A stretch of 64,000 nucleotides of DNA from NCBI GenBank assembly GCA_963755985.1, contig CAVWLO010000002.1:248001-312000 (forward strand), read 5' to 3'. A model generated the notes under the pieces. That model made no database searches and was not told the origin of the DNA. It saw only the letters and a program-made list of their open reading frames with translations. The first letter of the stretch is position 1; the number at the start of each line of letters is the position of its first letter. The translations under genes were made by a program, and so were the position numbers. Below are positions 24,953 to 34,236 of the stretch, piece by piece. Source of the stretch: DASXMT01 sp963755985 (lineage in GTDB: Bacteria > Actinomycetota > Acidimicrobiia > Acidimicrobiales > RAAP-2).

Positions 24953-26605
24953 ATGACCGGGGCCGATTTCGCCGGCTACCACGGCACCTTCGGCTGGATT
25001 GTCGTCGCCGCCTGTCTCCTCGCTCTCGTCCCGTCCGGGCTGCGTTGGCTCCGGGTGGCCCAACGCGAGCACTACCTGGCCGGCTCGAGCACACGGTTCG
25101 CGGCCCGGTGGTGGACGGTGGCGCCGCTCAACGCCGCGCTGGGAGTTGCGGCGCTGGCTGGAGCGGTGACCTCACTGTGGTGGACGCTCGCAGGCCTGGC
25201 CACGGCGGTCGCCGTGGCCGTCGGCCCAGTCGGCCTGGGCGTGCGGGGCCGGTCCTCGCCTCTGGCCTGGACCCGTCGCCTCCGCACCCTCGCCGCGGTG
25301 TGGCTGGTGGCCCAACTCGTGCTCGTGGCCGTCGGCATCGTCACCGGCCTGGCCGCGCCCCTGGCCGTTCTCGGGGCCCTGGTCGTGCCGGTCCTGGTCG
25401 ATGCGGCCTGCGCCGTCACCCGCCCATTCGAGTCCCGGGCGGCCTCCCGTTTCGTGCACCAGGCTTCGGCCAGGCTGGCCCAGGTGGCGCCCACCGTGGT
25501 GGCGATCACCGGTTCGTTCGGCAAGACGTCGACGAAGAACCACCTGGCCCATGTGGTCGCTTCCGAGCGCTCGGTGGTGGCCAGCCCGGCCAGCTTCAAC
25601 AATCGAGCCGGGTTGGCCCGCGCCGTCAACGAGCACCTGGCCGACGGCACCCAGGTCTTCGTGGCCGAGATGGGCACGTACGGGCCCGGGGAGATCGCCA
25701 GCCTCTGCCGATGGTGCCCGCCCGAGATCGCGGTGATCACGGCCATCGGTCCGGTGCACCTCGAGCGGTTTGGCTCAGAGGACCGGATCGTCGAGGCCAA
25801 AGCCGAGATCACCGTGGTTGCCTCGACCGTGGTCCTGAACGTGGACGATCCACGGTTGGCCGCCCTGGCCGACCGCTTGGCCGACCAGGGCAAGCGGGTG
25901 GTGCGCTGCTCGGCGTCCGACGCGGAGGCCGATGTCAGCGTCGTCCGGGACGCGGCCGGGAAGATGATGGTGAGGACCGGGCCATCCACCATCGTCGCCG
26001 AGGGCCTCGTCGTGCCCGCCGGTGTGCAGCCCGGCAACCTGGCTTGTGCCATCGGCGCGGCCCTCGCTCTCGGCCTGGGGACCGCCGCCATTGCCGCTCG
26101 GCTGTCCGATCTTCCTGCGGTGGGCCACCGGCTCGAGGTCGGACGCTCGCCGGCTGGGTTCATCATCCTCGACGACACCTACAATTCGAACCCATCGGGA
26201 GCGAGCGAGGCACTGGCTGCCCTCGTTGCCCAGACAGCCCAGACAGACCCGGCGACGCAGCAGGGCGAGGCAGCGCCCCCGGCAGCCGAAGGGGCCGAGC
26301 CGCGGGACCAGGCGCCCCCGGCCTCCCAACGCCTGGTCGTCGTGACCCCGGGCATGGTCGAGCTTGGGCCGCGTCAGGCCGAGGAGAACCGGGCGTTCGG
26401 AGCGGCAGCGGCGCTGGCGGCAACCGACCTGGTGGTGGTGGGCCGTACCAACCGCCGAGCCCTGGTCGCTGGATCCTCCGTCCCCGACGGTGCACGTCTC
26501 CACCTCGCGGCCGACCGCGAGGAGGCCGTCGCCTGGGTCCGGACGACCCTCGCTCCGGGCGACGCCGTGCTGTACGAGAACGATCTTCCGGACCACTACC
26601 CTTGA
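24953..26605 (+). CDS. MurF-like Mur ligase with an N-terminal membrane domain
   Basis: A 550-residue ATP-dependent ligase. Residues 1-155 hold about four hydrophobic helices (WIVVAACLLALVPSGLRW, LNAALGVAALAGAVTSLWW, TLAAVWLVAQLVLVAVGIV and one more). The catalytic part has VVAITGSFGKTSTKNHLAHV (P-loop), FVAEMGTYGPGEI, ITAIGPVHLERFGS with the metal His, and ILDDTYNSNPSGASEAL of MurF. MurF adds D-Ala-D-Ala to UDP-MurNAc-tripeptide; normal MurF is soluble, so this version is membrane-tethered. A Pro/Ala/Gln-rich insertion lies before RLVVVTPGMVELG. The Ddl-like gene follows 96 bases later, suggesting a dedicated pair. Confidence 0.83.
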   Translation: MTGADFAGYHGTFGWIVVAACLLALVPSGLRWLRVAQREHYLAGSSTRFAARWWTVAPLNAALGVAALAGAVTSLWWTLAGLATAVAVAVGPVGLGVRGRSSPLAWTRRLRTLAAVWLVAQLVLVAVGIVTGLAAPLAVLGALVVPVLVDAACAVTRPFESRAASRFVHQASARLAQVAPTVVAITGSFGKTSTKNHLAHVVASERSVVASPASFNNRAGLARAVNEHLADGTQVFVAEMGTYGPGEIASLCRWCPPEIAVITAIGPVHLERFGSEDRIVEAKAEITVVASTVVLNVDDPRLAALADRLADQGKRVVRCSASDAEADVSVVRDAAGKMMVRTGPSTIVAEGLVVPAGVQPGNLACAIGAALALGLGTAAIAARLSDLPAVGHRLEVGRSPAGFIILDDTYNSNPSGASEALAALVAQTAQTDPATQQGEAAPPAAEGAEPRDQAPPASQRLVVVTPGMVELGPRQAEENRAFGAAAALAATDLVVVGRTNRRALVAGSSVPDGARLHLAADREEAVAWVRTTLAPGDAVLYENDLPDHYP

Positions 26606-26701
26606 GCGTCCGGGCGGACTCGACAGCCATGTCGTCGGGCCGTTCCGCACCGACCGGCCGACCCGCTGGTCAGACCGCCTGAACGGAGGAGAGAACCACC
26701 C

Positions 26702-27811
26702 GTGCCCGATGTCGCCGTCATCCTCGGAGGTCCGTCGCCCGAGCACGATGTGAGCGTGCTCACCGGGCTGCAGGCCGCCCGCGAGCTCCAGAAGTCGGGA
26801 GCGGGCACGATCCACGCCCTGTACTGGTCCAAGACGGGGGAGTGGTTCGAGGTCGATGCCTCGCTCGAGGCAGAGGCATTCGTTGACGGGGTGCCGCGGG
26901 GGGCGACGCCGCTCCAGCTGCTTGCCGCCCCCGGCGGGGGGTTCCTGGGCGCCGGGGGCCGGTTGGGCCGGCCCCGCCCCGTGCCTACCGACGTGGTCGT
27001 CGTCTGCTGCCACGGCGGCCCCGGCGAGGACGGCTCCCTCCAGGCCGCGCTCGACCTGGCCGGCATCGCCTACACCGGGCCCACGGTGGCCGGAGCCGCT
27101 TTGGGCATGGACAAGCTGGCCTTCGGGGCGATGGTGGGGGCAGCCGGCCTGCCTGCGCTGCCCCGGGCGCTGCTCACCGCGACAGGCCCCGCCCCATTCG
27201 GCGGTCCCTACATCCTCAAGCCCCGTTTCGGGGGGTCGTCCATCGGCATCGAGGTGGTGGAGGACTTCGCCACCGCTCAGGCGCGCCTCGGGGCGAACCA
27301 GCACTTCCACGACGGTGCTGTGGTGGAACCGTTCCGCCCCGACCTCTGGGACCTCCAGCTGGCCGTGCGCAGCTGGCCCGAGCTGGAGCTGTCCGCGGTC
27401 GAGCGACCCATCCGCATCTCCGACTCGGCCGAGATCCTCGACTACCGGGACAAGTACGTAGCCGGCGAGGGCATGGCCGGGGCCGCCCGTGAGCTGCCGG
27501 CGGCCATGTCCGACGATCTGGCTTTGAGCCTGCGCGCCGCCGCCCACCAGGTTGCCGAGCTGGCCGGCGTGCGCGGCGTGGCCCGCATCGACTTCCTCTC
27601 TGACGGCAAGGAGTTCGTCGTCAACGAGATCAACACCATCCCCGGATCGCTGGCCCGCTACCTGTGGGTCGGCCCCGACGTGCCTTTCGCCGATCTATTG
27701 GGCGATCTGGTGTCCGAGGCCCAGCGCCGTCCCACCCACCGCTACTCGGCGGCGGGCGCCGACGGCTCGGTGCTGCGCTCCGCAGGGTCAATCGCCGGCA
27801 AGCTCGGCTAG
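26702..27811 (+). CDS. D-alanine-D-alanine ligase-like ATP-grasp enzyme
   Basis: A 369-residue ATP-grasp ligase. VAVILGGPSPEHDVSVLTG is the Ddl N-terminal signature (Glu and Ser of the first D-Ala site), CHGGPGEDGSLQAALDLAGI and YTGPTVAGAALGMDK follow, then ILKPRFGGSSIGIEVV and the C-terminal ARIDFLSDGKEFVVNEINTIPGS with metal-binding acidic and Asn residues. Ddl makes the dipeptide used by MurF, whose homologue is immediately upstream. The GTG start has GGAGGAGAG nearby upstream. Whether this is the cell's only Ddl or a specialised copy cannot be told from the window. Confidence 0.87.
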   Translation: MPDVAVILGGPSPEHDVSVLTGLQAARELQKSGAGTIHALYWSKTGEWFEVDASLEAEAFVDGVPRGATPLQLLAAPGGGFLGAGGRLGRPRPVPTDVVVVCCHGGPGEDGSLQAALDLAGIAYTGPTVAGAALGMDKLAFGAMVGAAGLPALPRALLTATGPAPFGGPYILKPRFGGSSIGIEVVEDFATAQARLGANQHFHDGAVVEPFRPDLWDLQLAVRSWPELELSAVERPIRISDSAEILDYRDKYVAGEGMAGAARELPAAMSDDLALSLRAAAHQVAELAGVRGVARIDFLSDGKEFVVNEINTIPGSLARYLWVGPDVPFADLLGDLVSEAQRRPTHRYSAAGADGSVLRSAGSIAGKLG

Positions 27812-27816
27812 CCGCC

Positions 27817-28359
27817 GTGGCCATCTCCCGCCGCGTGCTCTACGAGGGGGAGGAGGTCCTTCTCGACATCCGGCCCCACTGGGTCTACCTGTTCGGGCCG
27901 CTTTTGGTCACCCTCGTCGTCGTGGCCCTCGCCGTGACGCTCGATATCGCCTTCGTGCACACCTCGGTCCCCGCCCACTGGGTGGAGGGCATCGTCGCCG
28001 CCATACCGTGTGCCTGGTTGGTGGCCCGCTTCGTGCGCTGGCGGAAGACCAGCCTGATCGTGACCAATGTCCGGGTCATCGAGCGGTTCGGCGTGTTCAA
28101 CCACCGCGGCCTCCAGATCCTGCTGGCCGATATCAACCGGGTGGACGCAGGCCAGACGCCTCTCCGGAAGCTGGTGGGCACCGGCCGGCTGGCCATCGAA
28201 GTGGGGGACGGGGGCGTGTACGAGTTCGGCGACGTCCGGAAGCCGGTGGCCCTCCAGCGGGTCATCATTCGTCGCGCCGCCCGTTTGCACCGGATGCCGG
28301 TCGAGCGCCAACAGGACTGGCCGACCGATCCCGGGCACACCCCTAGGGTGACATGGTGA
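27817..28359 (+). CDS. Membrane protein with a bacterial PH domain (DUF304)
   Basis: A 180-residue protein. AISRRVLYEGEEVLLDIRPHW is the usual start of bacterial PH-domain membrane proteins, two helices follow (YLFGPLLVTLVVVALAVTLD and WVEGIVAAIPCAWLVARF), then TSLIVTNVRVIERFGVFNHRG and the rest of the PH fold facing the cytoplasm. GTG start six bases after the ddl-like stop, so it is probably in the same transcript. Function of the family is unknown. Confidence 0.8.
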   Translation: MAISRRVLYEGEEVLLDIRPHWVYLFGPLLVTLVVVALAVTLDIAFVHTSVPAHWVEGIVAAIPCAWLVARFVRWRKTSLIVTNVRVIERFGVFNHRGLQILLADINRVDAGQTPLRKLVGTGRLAIEVGDGGVYEFGDVRKPVALQRVIIRRAARLHRMPVERQQDWPTDPGHTPRVTW

Positions 28360-28384
28360 CGAGCAGTGCGGCGGCAGCGTCCGG

Positions 28385-28458
28385 GGGTGCCGGAGCCACC
28401 CAGTGCCCGTCCGGGTGCCGGAGCCACCCAGTGCCCGGTCGGGTGACGGAGCCACCCC
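28385..28458. repeat. Two and a half copies of a 28-bp unit
   Basis: Copies at 28385-28412 and 28413-28440 and a partial one to 28458, sharing GGGTGCCGGAGCCACCCAGT. The remaining 260 bases before htrA have no recognised gene; the stretch near 28610-28660 is locally A+T-richer (AAAAATTAATCC, CTTATGTAG) and probably contains the htrA promoter, though no clear hexamer pair was found. Confidence 0.75.
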
Positions 28459-28720
28459 AGCGGGGCCGCCCCCAGAGGAGAGAGTTGACCCAGAGGAACA
28501 GACCGGCTGCCGAAAGAGCCGGCCGCAACCAAAAGAGCCGACGGCGACCCAGCCCAGGCAGCGACACCTGCCTCGAGCAGGCAAAAACCAGTTGTAACCG
28601 AAGCGGCCGGAAAAATTAATCCAGCTCATAGGTGGTGTTGATCGAAAGCTTATGTAGAGGGAGTTGCCTTAGAGGTGCGAGGAACGGACAACTGGGCTCG
28701 GCCTCGTCCTATGGAGGGAA

Positions 28721-30595
28721 ATGATGAGTCAAGACGGGGCAGATCCAACCAACGAGGACGGGTACGGGGCAACAGCACCGATCCCAGCATCCACACCTGA
28801 AGACACGGCCAAGCACGGCATCGCCCTCCCGGCGGTAGGAGCAGACCCGGGTGCGATGCCCGGTCCGGCCACGATGCCCGGTGCGGCCACGATGCCCGGA
28901 ACGACCGGCGGTTCACAGGAAGTCACCCCGTACGGTGCCGGTTATCCGGGACCCGTACCGGAGCAGGTCCCCGGGCCGCCGTGGACCCACGACGTCCGGG
29001 CCGAAGACGTGTCGGTGTACCCGGGTGGTCAGCCTTACGCACCGCGTTCCATGGTCTCGACGCCGGGCTTCGCCGTTCCTCCGGGCGCCGCGGCCGCCGG
29101 AGCAGCTGCAACCGGAGCGGGTGCATATGGATCGGGCACCCCCGGAGTGGGCGGCCCTGGAGCGGGTGCCGCTGGATCGGGCGCCGGGTTCCCCCCGCCC
29201 CCCGGCCAGGGATGGACCGGCGCGGGGTCGGCCGGATGGGTCGGACCGCCGCCCAAGGGCAATCGTCACCACGCGCGGAACGCCGTCCTTGCCTCCCTTC
29301 TCGCTGTCGGCGTGCTGGCCGCAGGCGTGGGTATCGGGCACGTGACCTGGCAGCCGACCTCGAGCACGACGGCCAACTCGGCCGCCTCGGGCAACTCGGG
29401 CAACTCGGGTAGCTCGGGCAACTCGGGGGTGTCGCCGTTCGGGTCGGGTAACTCGGGTTCGTCGGGATCGGGCTCGTCGGGTTCGGGCTCGTCGGGTTCT
29501 GGTGCCACCGGCGCCGGTGGCCCGAGCGACGTGTCGTCGATCGCCAACGGGGTCAATCCCGGGCTGGTCGACATCAACACCACGCTCAGCTACCAGGGTG
29601 CGCAAGCGGCCGGTACCGGCATGGTTCTGACCTCGTCCGGTGAGGTCCTCACCAACAACCACGTGATCAACGGGGCCACCAGCATCACGGCCACCGACGT
29701 GGGCAACGGGAAGACCTATACCGCAAGTGTGGTCGGCTATGACCGGTCGCAAGACGTGGCCGTCATCCAGCTGCACAATGCCTCGGGGCTCCAGACCGTC
29801 ACCCTCGGCAATTCGTCCAACGCGTCGAGCGGGCAGGCGGTCGTGGCCATCGGCAATGCCGGCGGCACCGGTGGGACCCCGAGCGCGGCCGGCGGAGCGA
29901 TCACTGCGTTGAACCAGTCGATCACGGCCAGCGACTCCGGTGACGGGACCTCGGAGCAGTTGAGCGGCCTGATCGAGACGAACGCCAACATTCAGGCCGG
30001 CGACTCAGGTGGTCCGCTCGTCGACACATCGGGCAACGTGCTCGGGATCGACACCGCCGCCTCGGCCGGGTTCTCCTATCAGTCACCCGATCAGTCCTCG
30101 GGTGCCCAGGGCTACGCCATCCCGATCAACACGGCGGACTCCATCGCCAAGCAGATCGAGGCCGGCAACGCCTCGTCGAACGTCCACGTCGGTGCCACCG
30201 CCTTCCTCGGTGTTGAGGTGCAGTCCTCCTCGAGCCAGGGCACGGGCGGCTTGGGTGGCGGGACCGGTGGCGGCTCCGGCTTCGGTGGCGGCTCCGGCGG
30301 TTCCGGCTTCGGTGGCGGCTCCGGGCCCTCCGGCTCGGGTAGCTCGGGGTCCGGTAGCACGACCTCGGGTGCGGTGATCGCCCAGGTGATCACCAGCTCG
30401 CCGGCGCAAGAGGCTGGGCTGGCCGCAGGTGACGTCATTACCTCGGTGAACGGTCAGACCGTTGACTCGCCCACGACCCTTACCAACCTGCTGAGCCCGC
30501 ATCACCCTGGTGACAAGGTGACGATCGGATATGTCGACTCGTCCGGGAACCAGCAGTCGACGTCGGTCCAGCTGACTTCAGGTCCGCCGCAGTAA
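28721..30595 (+). CDS. HtrA/DegP-like membrane-anchored serine protease with PDZ domain
   Basis: A 624-residue extracytoplasmic protease of envelope quality control. Residues 1-185 are a Pro/Gly/Ala-rich cytoplasmic region. AVLASLLAVGVLAAGVGIGHV (about 188-209) is the membrane anchor. A Gly/Ser linker (GSSGNSG and SGSGSSGSG) leads to the protease domain, whose triad is LTNNHVING (His near 312), QDVAVIQL (Asp near 345) and QAGDSGGPLVD (Ser near 428). A Gly-rich FGGGSGGSG segment precedes the PDZ domain (VITSSPAQEAGLAAGDVITSV). ATG 28721 and 28724 are both possible after GGAGGG. Monocistronic, ended by a hairpin at 30738. Confidence 0.93.
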   Translation: MMSQDGADPTNEDGYGATAPIPASTPEDTAKHGIALPAVGADPGAMPGPATMPGAATMPGTTGGSQEVTPYGAGYPGPVPEQVPGPPWTHDVRAEDVSVYPGGQPYAPRSMVSTPGFAVPPGAAAAGAAATGAGAYGSGTPGVGGPGAGAAGSGAGFPPPPGQGWTGAGSAGWVGPPPKGNRHHARNAVLASLLAVGVLAAGVGIGHVTWQPTSSTTANSAASGNSGNSGSSGNSGVSPFGSGNSGSSGSGSSGSGSSGSGATGAGGPSDVSSIANGVNPGLVDINTTLSYQGAQAAGTGMVLTSSGEVLTNNHVINGATSITATDVGNGKTYTASVVGYDRSQDVAVIQLHNASGLQTVTLGNSSNASSGQAVVAIGNAGGTGGTPSAAGGAITALNQSITASDSGDGTSEQLSGLIETNANIQAGDSGGPLVDTSGNVLGIDTAASAGFSYQSPDQSSGAQGYAIPINTADSIAKQIEAGNASSNVHVGATAFLGVEVQSSSSQGTGGLGGGTGGGSGFGGGSGGSGFGGGSGPSGSGSSGSGSTTSGAVIAQVITSSPAQEAGLAAGDVITSVNGQTVDSPTTLTNLLSPHHPGDKVTIGYVDSSGNQQSTSVQLTSGPPQ

Positions 30596-30597
30596 CC

Positions 30598-30690
30598 GGC
30601 TCGGGGGCCCGGGTCGCTTGGATCCGGGGTCCATGGTCGAACCGGCTCGGGGGGCCCGGGTCGCTTGGAGCCGGGGTCCATGGTGGCCTC
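30598..30690. repeat. Two copies of an approximately 46-bp unit after htrA
   Basis: Both copies contain GGCCCGGGTCGCTTGG and CCGGGGTCCATGGT. A shorter CTTCGATCCGGGAT/CCTCGATCCGGGAT pair follows before the hairpin. Confidence 0.7.
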
Positions 30691-30737
30691 GATCCGGGAT
30701 CCTGCTTCGATCCGGGATCTCCGGCTCAGGCATCGCT

Positions 30738-30778
30738 GAAACGGTGCCGTTCTGCCTCGCGCAGGGCGGCACCGTTTC
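30738..30778 (+). terminator. Perfect 12-bp hairpin downstream of htrA
   Basis: GAAACGGTGCCG (30738-30749) and CGGCACCGTTTC (30767-30778) are exact complements around a 17-base loop. It lies about 140 bases after the htrA stop. The paired A-run and T-run at the base of the stem resemble a bidirectional intrinsic terminator. Confidence 0.65.
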
Positions 30779-31145
30779 GCGTTACGGCCTGCTTGCTACA
30801 AAGGGCCCGCTTGCTACCGACGGCCCGCTTGTTGCAGACGGCCGGGGCGGGGCGTCCTGTCCGGGGGGCTGGAGGTCCCGCCCGGCCGGCACGGCTGCGG
30901 CCCGACTCCCGCCCGGCGGGCACGGCTGCGGCCGTCCCCAGGACCCCAGGTGCTCTGCGACCCGTCTCGGCCCCGGGTGGTCTGGAGCCCGTCGCGGCCT
31001 CGGGCACGGGGCCCGGCCTGTACTTGACCCGCGACTCGGCGAGGGACCAGCATCCCTACATGCGGATCCCTCGCCTTCAGGCCACCCTCACCGCCCTCGT
31101 TCGAGCCTCAGCACGGGCCGAGACGAAGCCTCGGCCAGGTCTTCG
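30779..31145. other. Gap with degenerate repeats, no recognised gene
   Basis: GGCCCGCTTGCTAC-like units repeat three times at about 30787-30850, followed by GCCGGCACGGCTGCGGCC and GCGGGCACGGCTGCGGCC copies near 30886-30935. Frames are open because of composition. The promoter of the CoA-transferase gene must lie here, but no hexamers stand out. Confidence 0.45.
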
Positions 31146-32291
31146 ATGACCGGACCGCTGGCCGGGCTGCGCATCGTCGAGTTTGCCGGGATCGGGCCGG
31201 CACCCTTTGCCGGGATGATGCTGGCCGACGCGGGTGCCGACATCATCCGGATCGACCGGCATGACCGGGCCACCTATCCGCCACAAGAGGCTGCGCACGT
31301 CGACCTCATGAACCGTGGGCGGCGGTCCGTGGCCGTGGACTTGAAGAACCCGGACGGGGTCGAGCTCACCCTCCGCTTGATCGACCGGGCCGATGGGCTC
31401 ATGGAGGGATTCCGCCCGGGCGTGGCCGAGCGCCTGGGGCTCGGTCCGGAGGTGTGCCTGAAGCGCAATCGGCGGCTTGTCTACGGTCGGATGACCGGAT
31501 GGGGTCAGACCGGCCCCCTGGCCAAGACGGCAGGGCACGACATCGACTACATCTCGATCGCCGGCGCGCTCGAGTCCATCGGTCGAGCCGGGCAGCCGCC
31601 CCTTCCCCCGCTCAACCTGGTCGGGGATTTCGGGGGCGGAGGCATGCTGTTGGCCTTCGGCATGGTGGCGGCGATCCTTTCTGCTCAAAATACGGGCCAA
31701 GGTCAGGTTGTCGACGCGGCCATGGTCGATGGGGCGGCGGCACTGATGACCATGATCTACACACTTCGGGGCACGGGAACATGGCAGGACGTACGGGGGA
31801 CGAACCTCCTGGACACCGGCGCGCACTTTTACGAGGTCTACGAGACTTCGGACGGAAAGTTCATGAGTGTGGGCGCGATCGAGCCGCAGTTCTATGCCGA
31901 GCTGATTCGGCTCTTGGGACTGGAGGACGAGGCGCTGCCCGATCAGAACGACAAGACGCAGTGGCCCAAACTGAAGGAGCGATTCGCTACGCTCTTTTTG
32001 ACCAAGACCCGAGACGAGTGGCAAGCCATCTTCGACGGCACTGATGCATGCGTCTCACCCGTGCTCTCGATACCCGAGGCCCCCCAACACCCCCACAATC
32101 AGTACCGCGGCACGTTCACCGAGGTGGCCGGCGTGATACAGCCGGCACCTGCTCCCCGCTTCGAGGGCACGCCGGGCAGGATCCGGCGCCCACCTCCGAA
32201 CCCGGGCCAGCTCGGCGACGAGGCGCTGGCCGACTGGGGCATCGATTCGGAGGAGGTCGCCGCGATGCGGTCGGCGGGGGCGATGACCTGA
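31146..32291 (+). CDS. Class III CoA-transferase family, alpha-methylacyl-CoA racemase-like
   Basis: A 381-residue protein. It begins GPLAGLRIVEFAGIGPAPFAGMMLADAGA, as in CaiB/BaiF and racemase proteins; MTGWGQTGPLAKTAGHDIDYI carries the His and NLVGDFGGGGM the Asp that act as the acid-base pair in mycobacterial Mcr and human AMACR. A racemase inverting 2-methylacyl-CoA thioesters in branched fatty acid or sterol side-chain breakdown is favoured over a CoA-transferase. ATG 31146 was chosen since homology starts there; upstream frame is repeat-like. It precedes the MFS gene by 32 bases. Confidence 0.85.
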   Translation: MTGPLAGLRIVEFAGIGPAPFAGMMLADAGADIIRIDRHDRATYPPQEAAHVDLMNRGRRSVAVDLKNPDGVELTLRLIDRADGLMEGFRPGVAERLGLGPEVCLKRNRRLVYGRMTGWGQTGPLAKTAGHDIDYISIAGALESIGRAGQPPLPPLNLVGDFGGGGMLLAFGMVAAILSAQNTGQGQVVDAAMVDGAAALMTMIYTLRGTGTWQDVRGTNLLDTGAHFYEVYETSDGKFMSVGAIEPQFYAELIRLLGLEDEALPDQNDKTQWPKLKERFATLFLTKTRDEWQAIFDGTDACVSPVLSIPEAPQHPHNQYRGTFTEVAGVIQPAPAPRFEGTPGRIRRPPPNPGQLGDEALADWGIDSEEVAAMRSAGAMT

Positions 32292-32323
32292 ATTCTTCAC
32301 CGGCCCGCTCAAGGGTGTGACTT

Positions 32324-34003
32324 TTGTCGAGCCCTGCCGCCTACCATGCCCTGGTGAGCGTTAGGGATCGAGGCGACCAGTTTCGGCGTCTGGTTCGCTC
32401 CTCGTTGACCGATTTGTTCGACCAGCGCAAGCCGTTCGGCCGACTGGCTCTGACCCACGTGCTGATGACGGCGGGGGACACCATGTTCGCCGTCTCGCTG
32501 GCCGGCTCGCTCTTCTTCTCGATCTCGCCCACGGCGGCCAAGGACAAGGTGCTGCTGTACCTGCTCTTGACCATGGCACCCTTCGCCGTGGTTGCTCCAG
32601 CGCTGGGCCCACTCATCGACCGCAGCCGAGGGGCCCGGCGCGCCATGGTGGTGGTGTCCGCCCTGGGTCGTGCTGCGCTGTGCCCGTTACTAGCCCGGGA
32701 CTTCCATTCGTTGCTGCTGTTCCCCGAGGCTTTCGCCATGCTCGTCCTGTCCAAGGTCTACCTCGTGACCAAGGGGGCACTCGTTCCCGAAATGGCCGCA
32801 CAGGGCCTGCTCGATTCCACGACGTTGCTGCCGTCGACGGGGCCCGAGGTTTTGGGTGAGCCCGTGGTCGGGGCAGCCTTGCCGTCAGACCAGGCCGGCC
32901 ATGTGGTGCAGCGAGGACAGGCGGGACAGGAAGGTCAACAAGGACAGGGAGGACGGGCGGGACAGAGAGGACAGGGACTGGACGGGGGTCGGGGAGCTGA
33001 GGTGGGGCGGGTAGGTGAGACAGGGCGGGTAGGTGAGGCAGGGCGGGTAGGTGAGGCAGGCCGGGTGAGCCAGGCAGGTCAGCCAGGTCATGAAGGCGAG
33101 GTCGACCTGGCCTCCCTCAATGCTCGACTGGGCCTTCTGGCGTCGTTGGCCGGGTTCGTGTTCGCGCTGCCTGCAGTTGCTGCCTTGAAGCTGGGAGGAG
33201 CCCCGTGGGTGATCTGGCTGGCCATGGTGGTCTTTGTCGCCGGGGCGGTGGCCGGCCTGCGATTGCCCGTTCGACGATCGCGGTCGATCCGGGGTGCTCC
33301 GGCCGGACCTGAGCCGGGCTCCGCCGCTGGATCCACCGGCGCCGATCTGGTCGTAGCGGCGTCGTCCGATCGGACCGCTCCGATGCTCGGGCGTCAGTCG
33401 TTCGTCGAGGACCTTGACGACGATGAGGACCTCGCTCCGTTCCGTCCCATCGCCAACGGTGAAGTGCTGCTGGCCTTGATGCCGATGTCTGCACTCAAGG
33501 CGCTCGTTGGCTTCCTCACCTTTCTCTTTGCTTTCGGCCTGCGGCGGGAGGGAGCGGCCACCTGGTGGTTCGGGCTCTTGCTCGGGTCCATCACCGCTGG
33601 AGCACTGGTCGGCGTGCTCTTGGTCTCCCGGATTCGCCGAGTGCTCAGCGAGCAGCAGATCCTTGCCGCCTCGCTGGGCATAGTGGCGGTGTTCGCTGCA
33701 TCGGGAGCTATCGAGCGGGCCCGTTTGTTTCAGACCGTGGTGGCATTTGCCGTCGGGGTGGCCGGAGCGGTGGCCAAGCCGTCGTTCGATGCCCTTGTCC
33801 AACAATTCGTTCCCGAATCGAACCAGGGCCGTGCCTTTGCCCGCTTCGAGACACGACTACAGCTGGTGTGGGTGGTCGGGGCGTTCGTGCCCGTGGTCCT
33901 GACCCTTCCGATTCCGGCTGGAGACCTGGTCATGGCGGTCTTTGCCGCAGTGACCGGGATTTTCTACCTGAGCGGTCGACGGTCGATCCGCGACCACGCC
34001 TGA
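32324..34003 (+). CDS. MFS-type transporter with a repeat-expanded central loop
   Basis: About 559 residues with two bundles of membrane helices, for example LLLTMAPFAVVAPALGPLID and FGLLLGSITAGALVGVLLV. GPLIDRSRGARRAMVV matches the MFS loop 2-3 signature. Between the bundles is a hydrophilic stretch of GQAGQEGQQGQ and GRVGEA hexapeptide repeats (roughly residues 190-255, 18-bp unit) that is not part of the family. The start is uncertain: TTG 32324 or GTG 32354. The substrate is unknown. Likely co-transcribed with the racemase-like gene. Confidence 0.7.
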   Translation: MSSPAAYHALVSVRDRGDQFRRLVRSSLTDLFDQRKPFGRLALTHVLMTAGDTMFAVSLAGSLFFSISPTAAKDKVLLYLLLTMAPFAVVAPALGPLIDRSRGARRAMVVVSALGRAALCPLLARDFHSLLLFPEAFAMLVLSKVYLVTKGALVPEMAAQGLLDSTTLLPSTGPEVLGEPVVGAALPSDQAGHVVQRGQAGQEGQQGQGGRAGQRGQGLDGGRGAEVGRVGETGRVGEAGRVGEAGRVSQAGQPGHEGEVDLASLNARLGLLASLAGFVFALPAVAALKLGGAPWVIWLAMVVFVAGAVAGLRLPVRRSRSIRGAPAGPEPGSAAGSTGADLVVAASSDRTAPMLGRQSFVEDLDDDEDLAPFRPIANGEVLLALMPMSALKALVGFLTFLFAFGLRREGAATWWFGLLLGSITAGALVGVLLVSRIRRVLSEQQILAASLGIVAVFAASGAIERARLFQTVVAFAVGVAGAVAKPSFDALVQQFVPESNQGRAFARFETRLQLVWVVGAFVPVVLTLPIPAGDLVMAVFAAVTGIFYLSGRRSIRDHA

Positions 34004-34236
34004 GTGGATAATCCTGAGAGGGGATGACGACGCACCTGGCCTCGACGGGGAATCAGTTGCAGCCGAATTGGGTCGCGCCGGTCAGAGAAGCAGGGGACTG
34101 ATGGTTCGGGTGCGCTGACGTAGTCGGTCGGACAAGTGGCTGGCCGGGCCGCGTTTCACGTGCTGTCCGCGGGGATCCGGCCCGCCGGCCGCCTCCGGCC
34201 CCCGGCGGCGGCCTCCGGCCTTGCCGGCTCTGACAG
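34004..34236. other. Intergenic region between convergent genes with G+C-rich inverted repeats
   Basis: GGCCGCCTCCGGCC and GGCGGCCTCCGGCC occur close together near 34188-34220 and can fold with each other's complements, so a terminator for one or both convergent genes is likely. No gene is seen. Confidence 0.4.

Noticed and set aside
25045..27547. Long alternative frames across the MurF-like and Ddl-like genes, both strands
   Set aside because: They are Arg/Gly/Pro-rich shadows without motifs and conflict with two clearly recognised enzymes.
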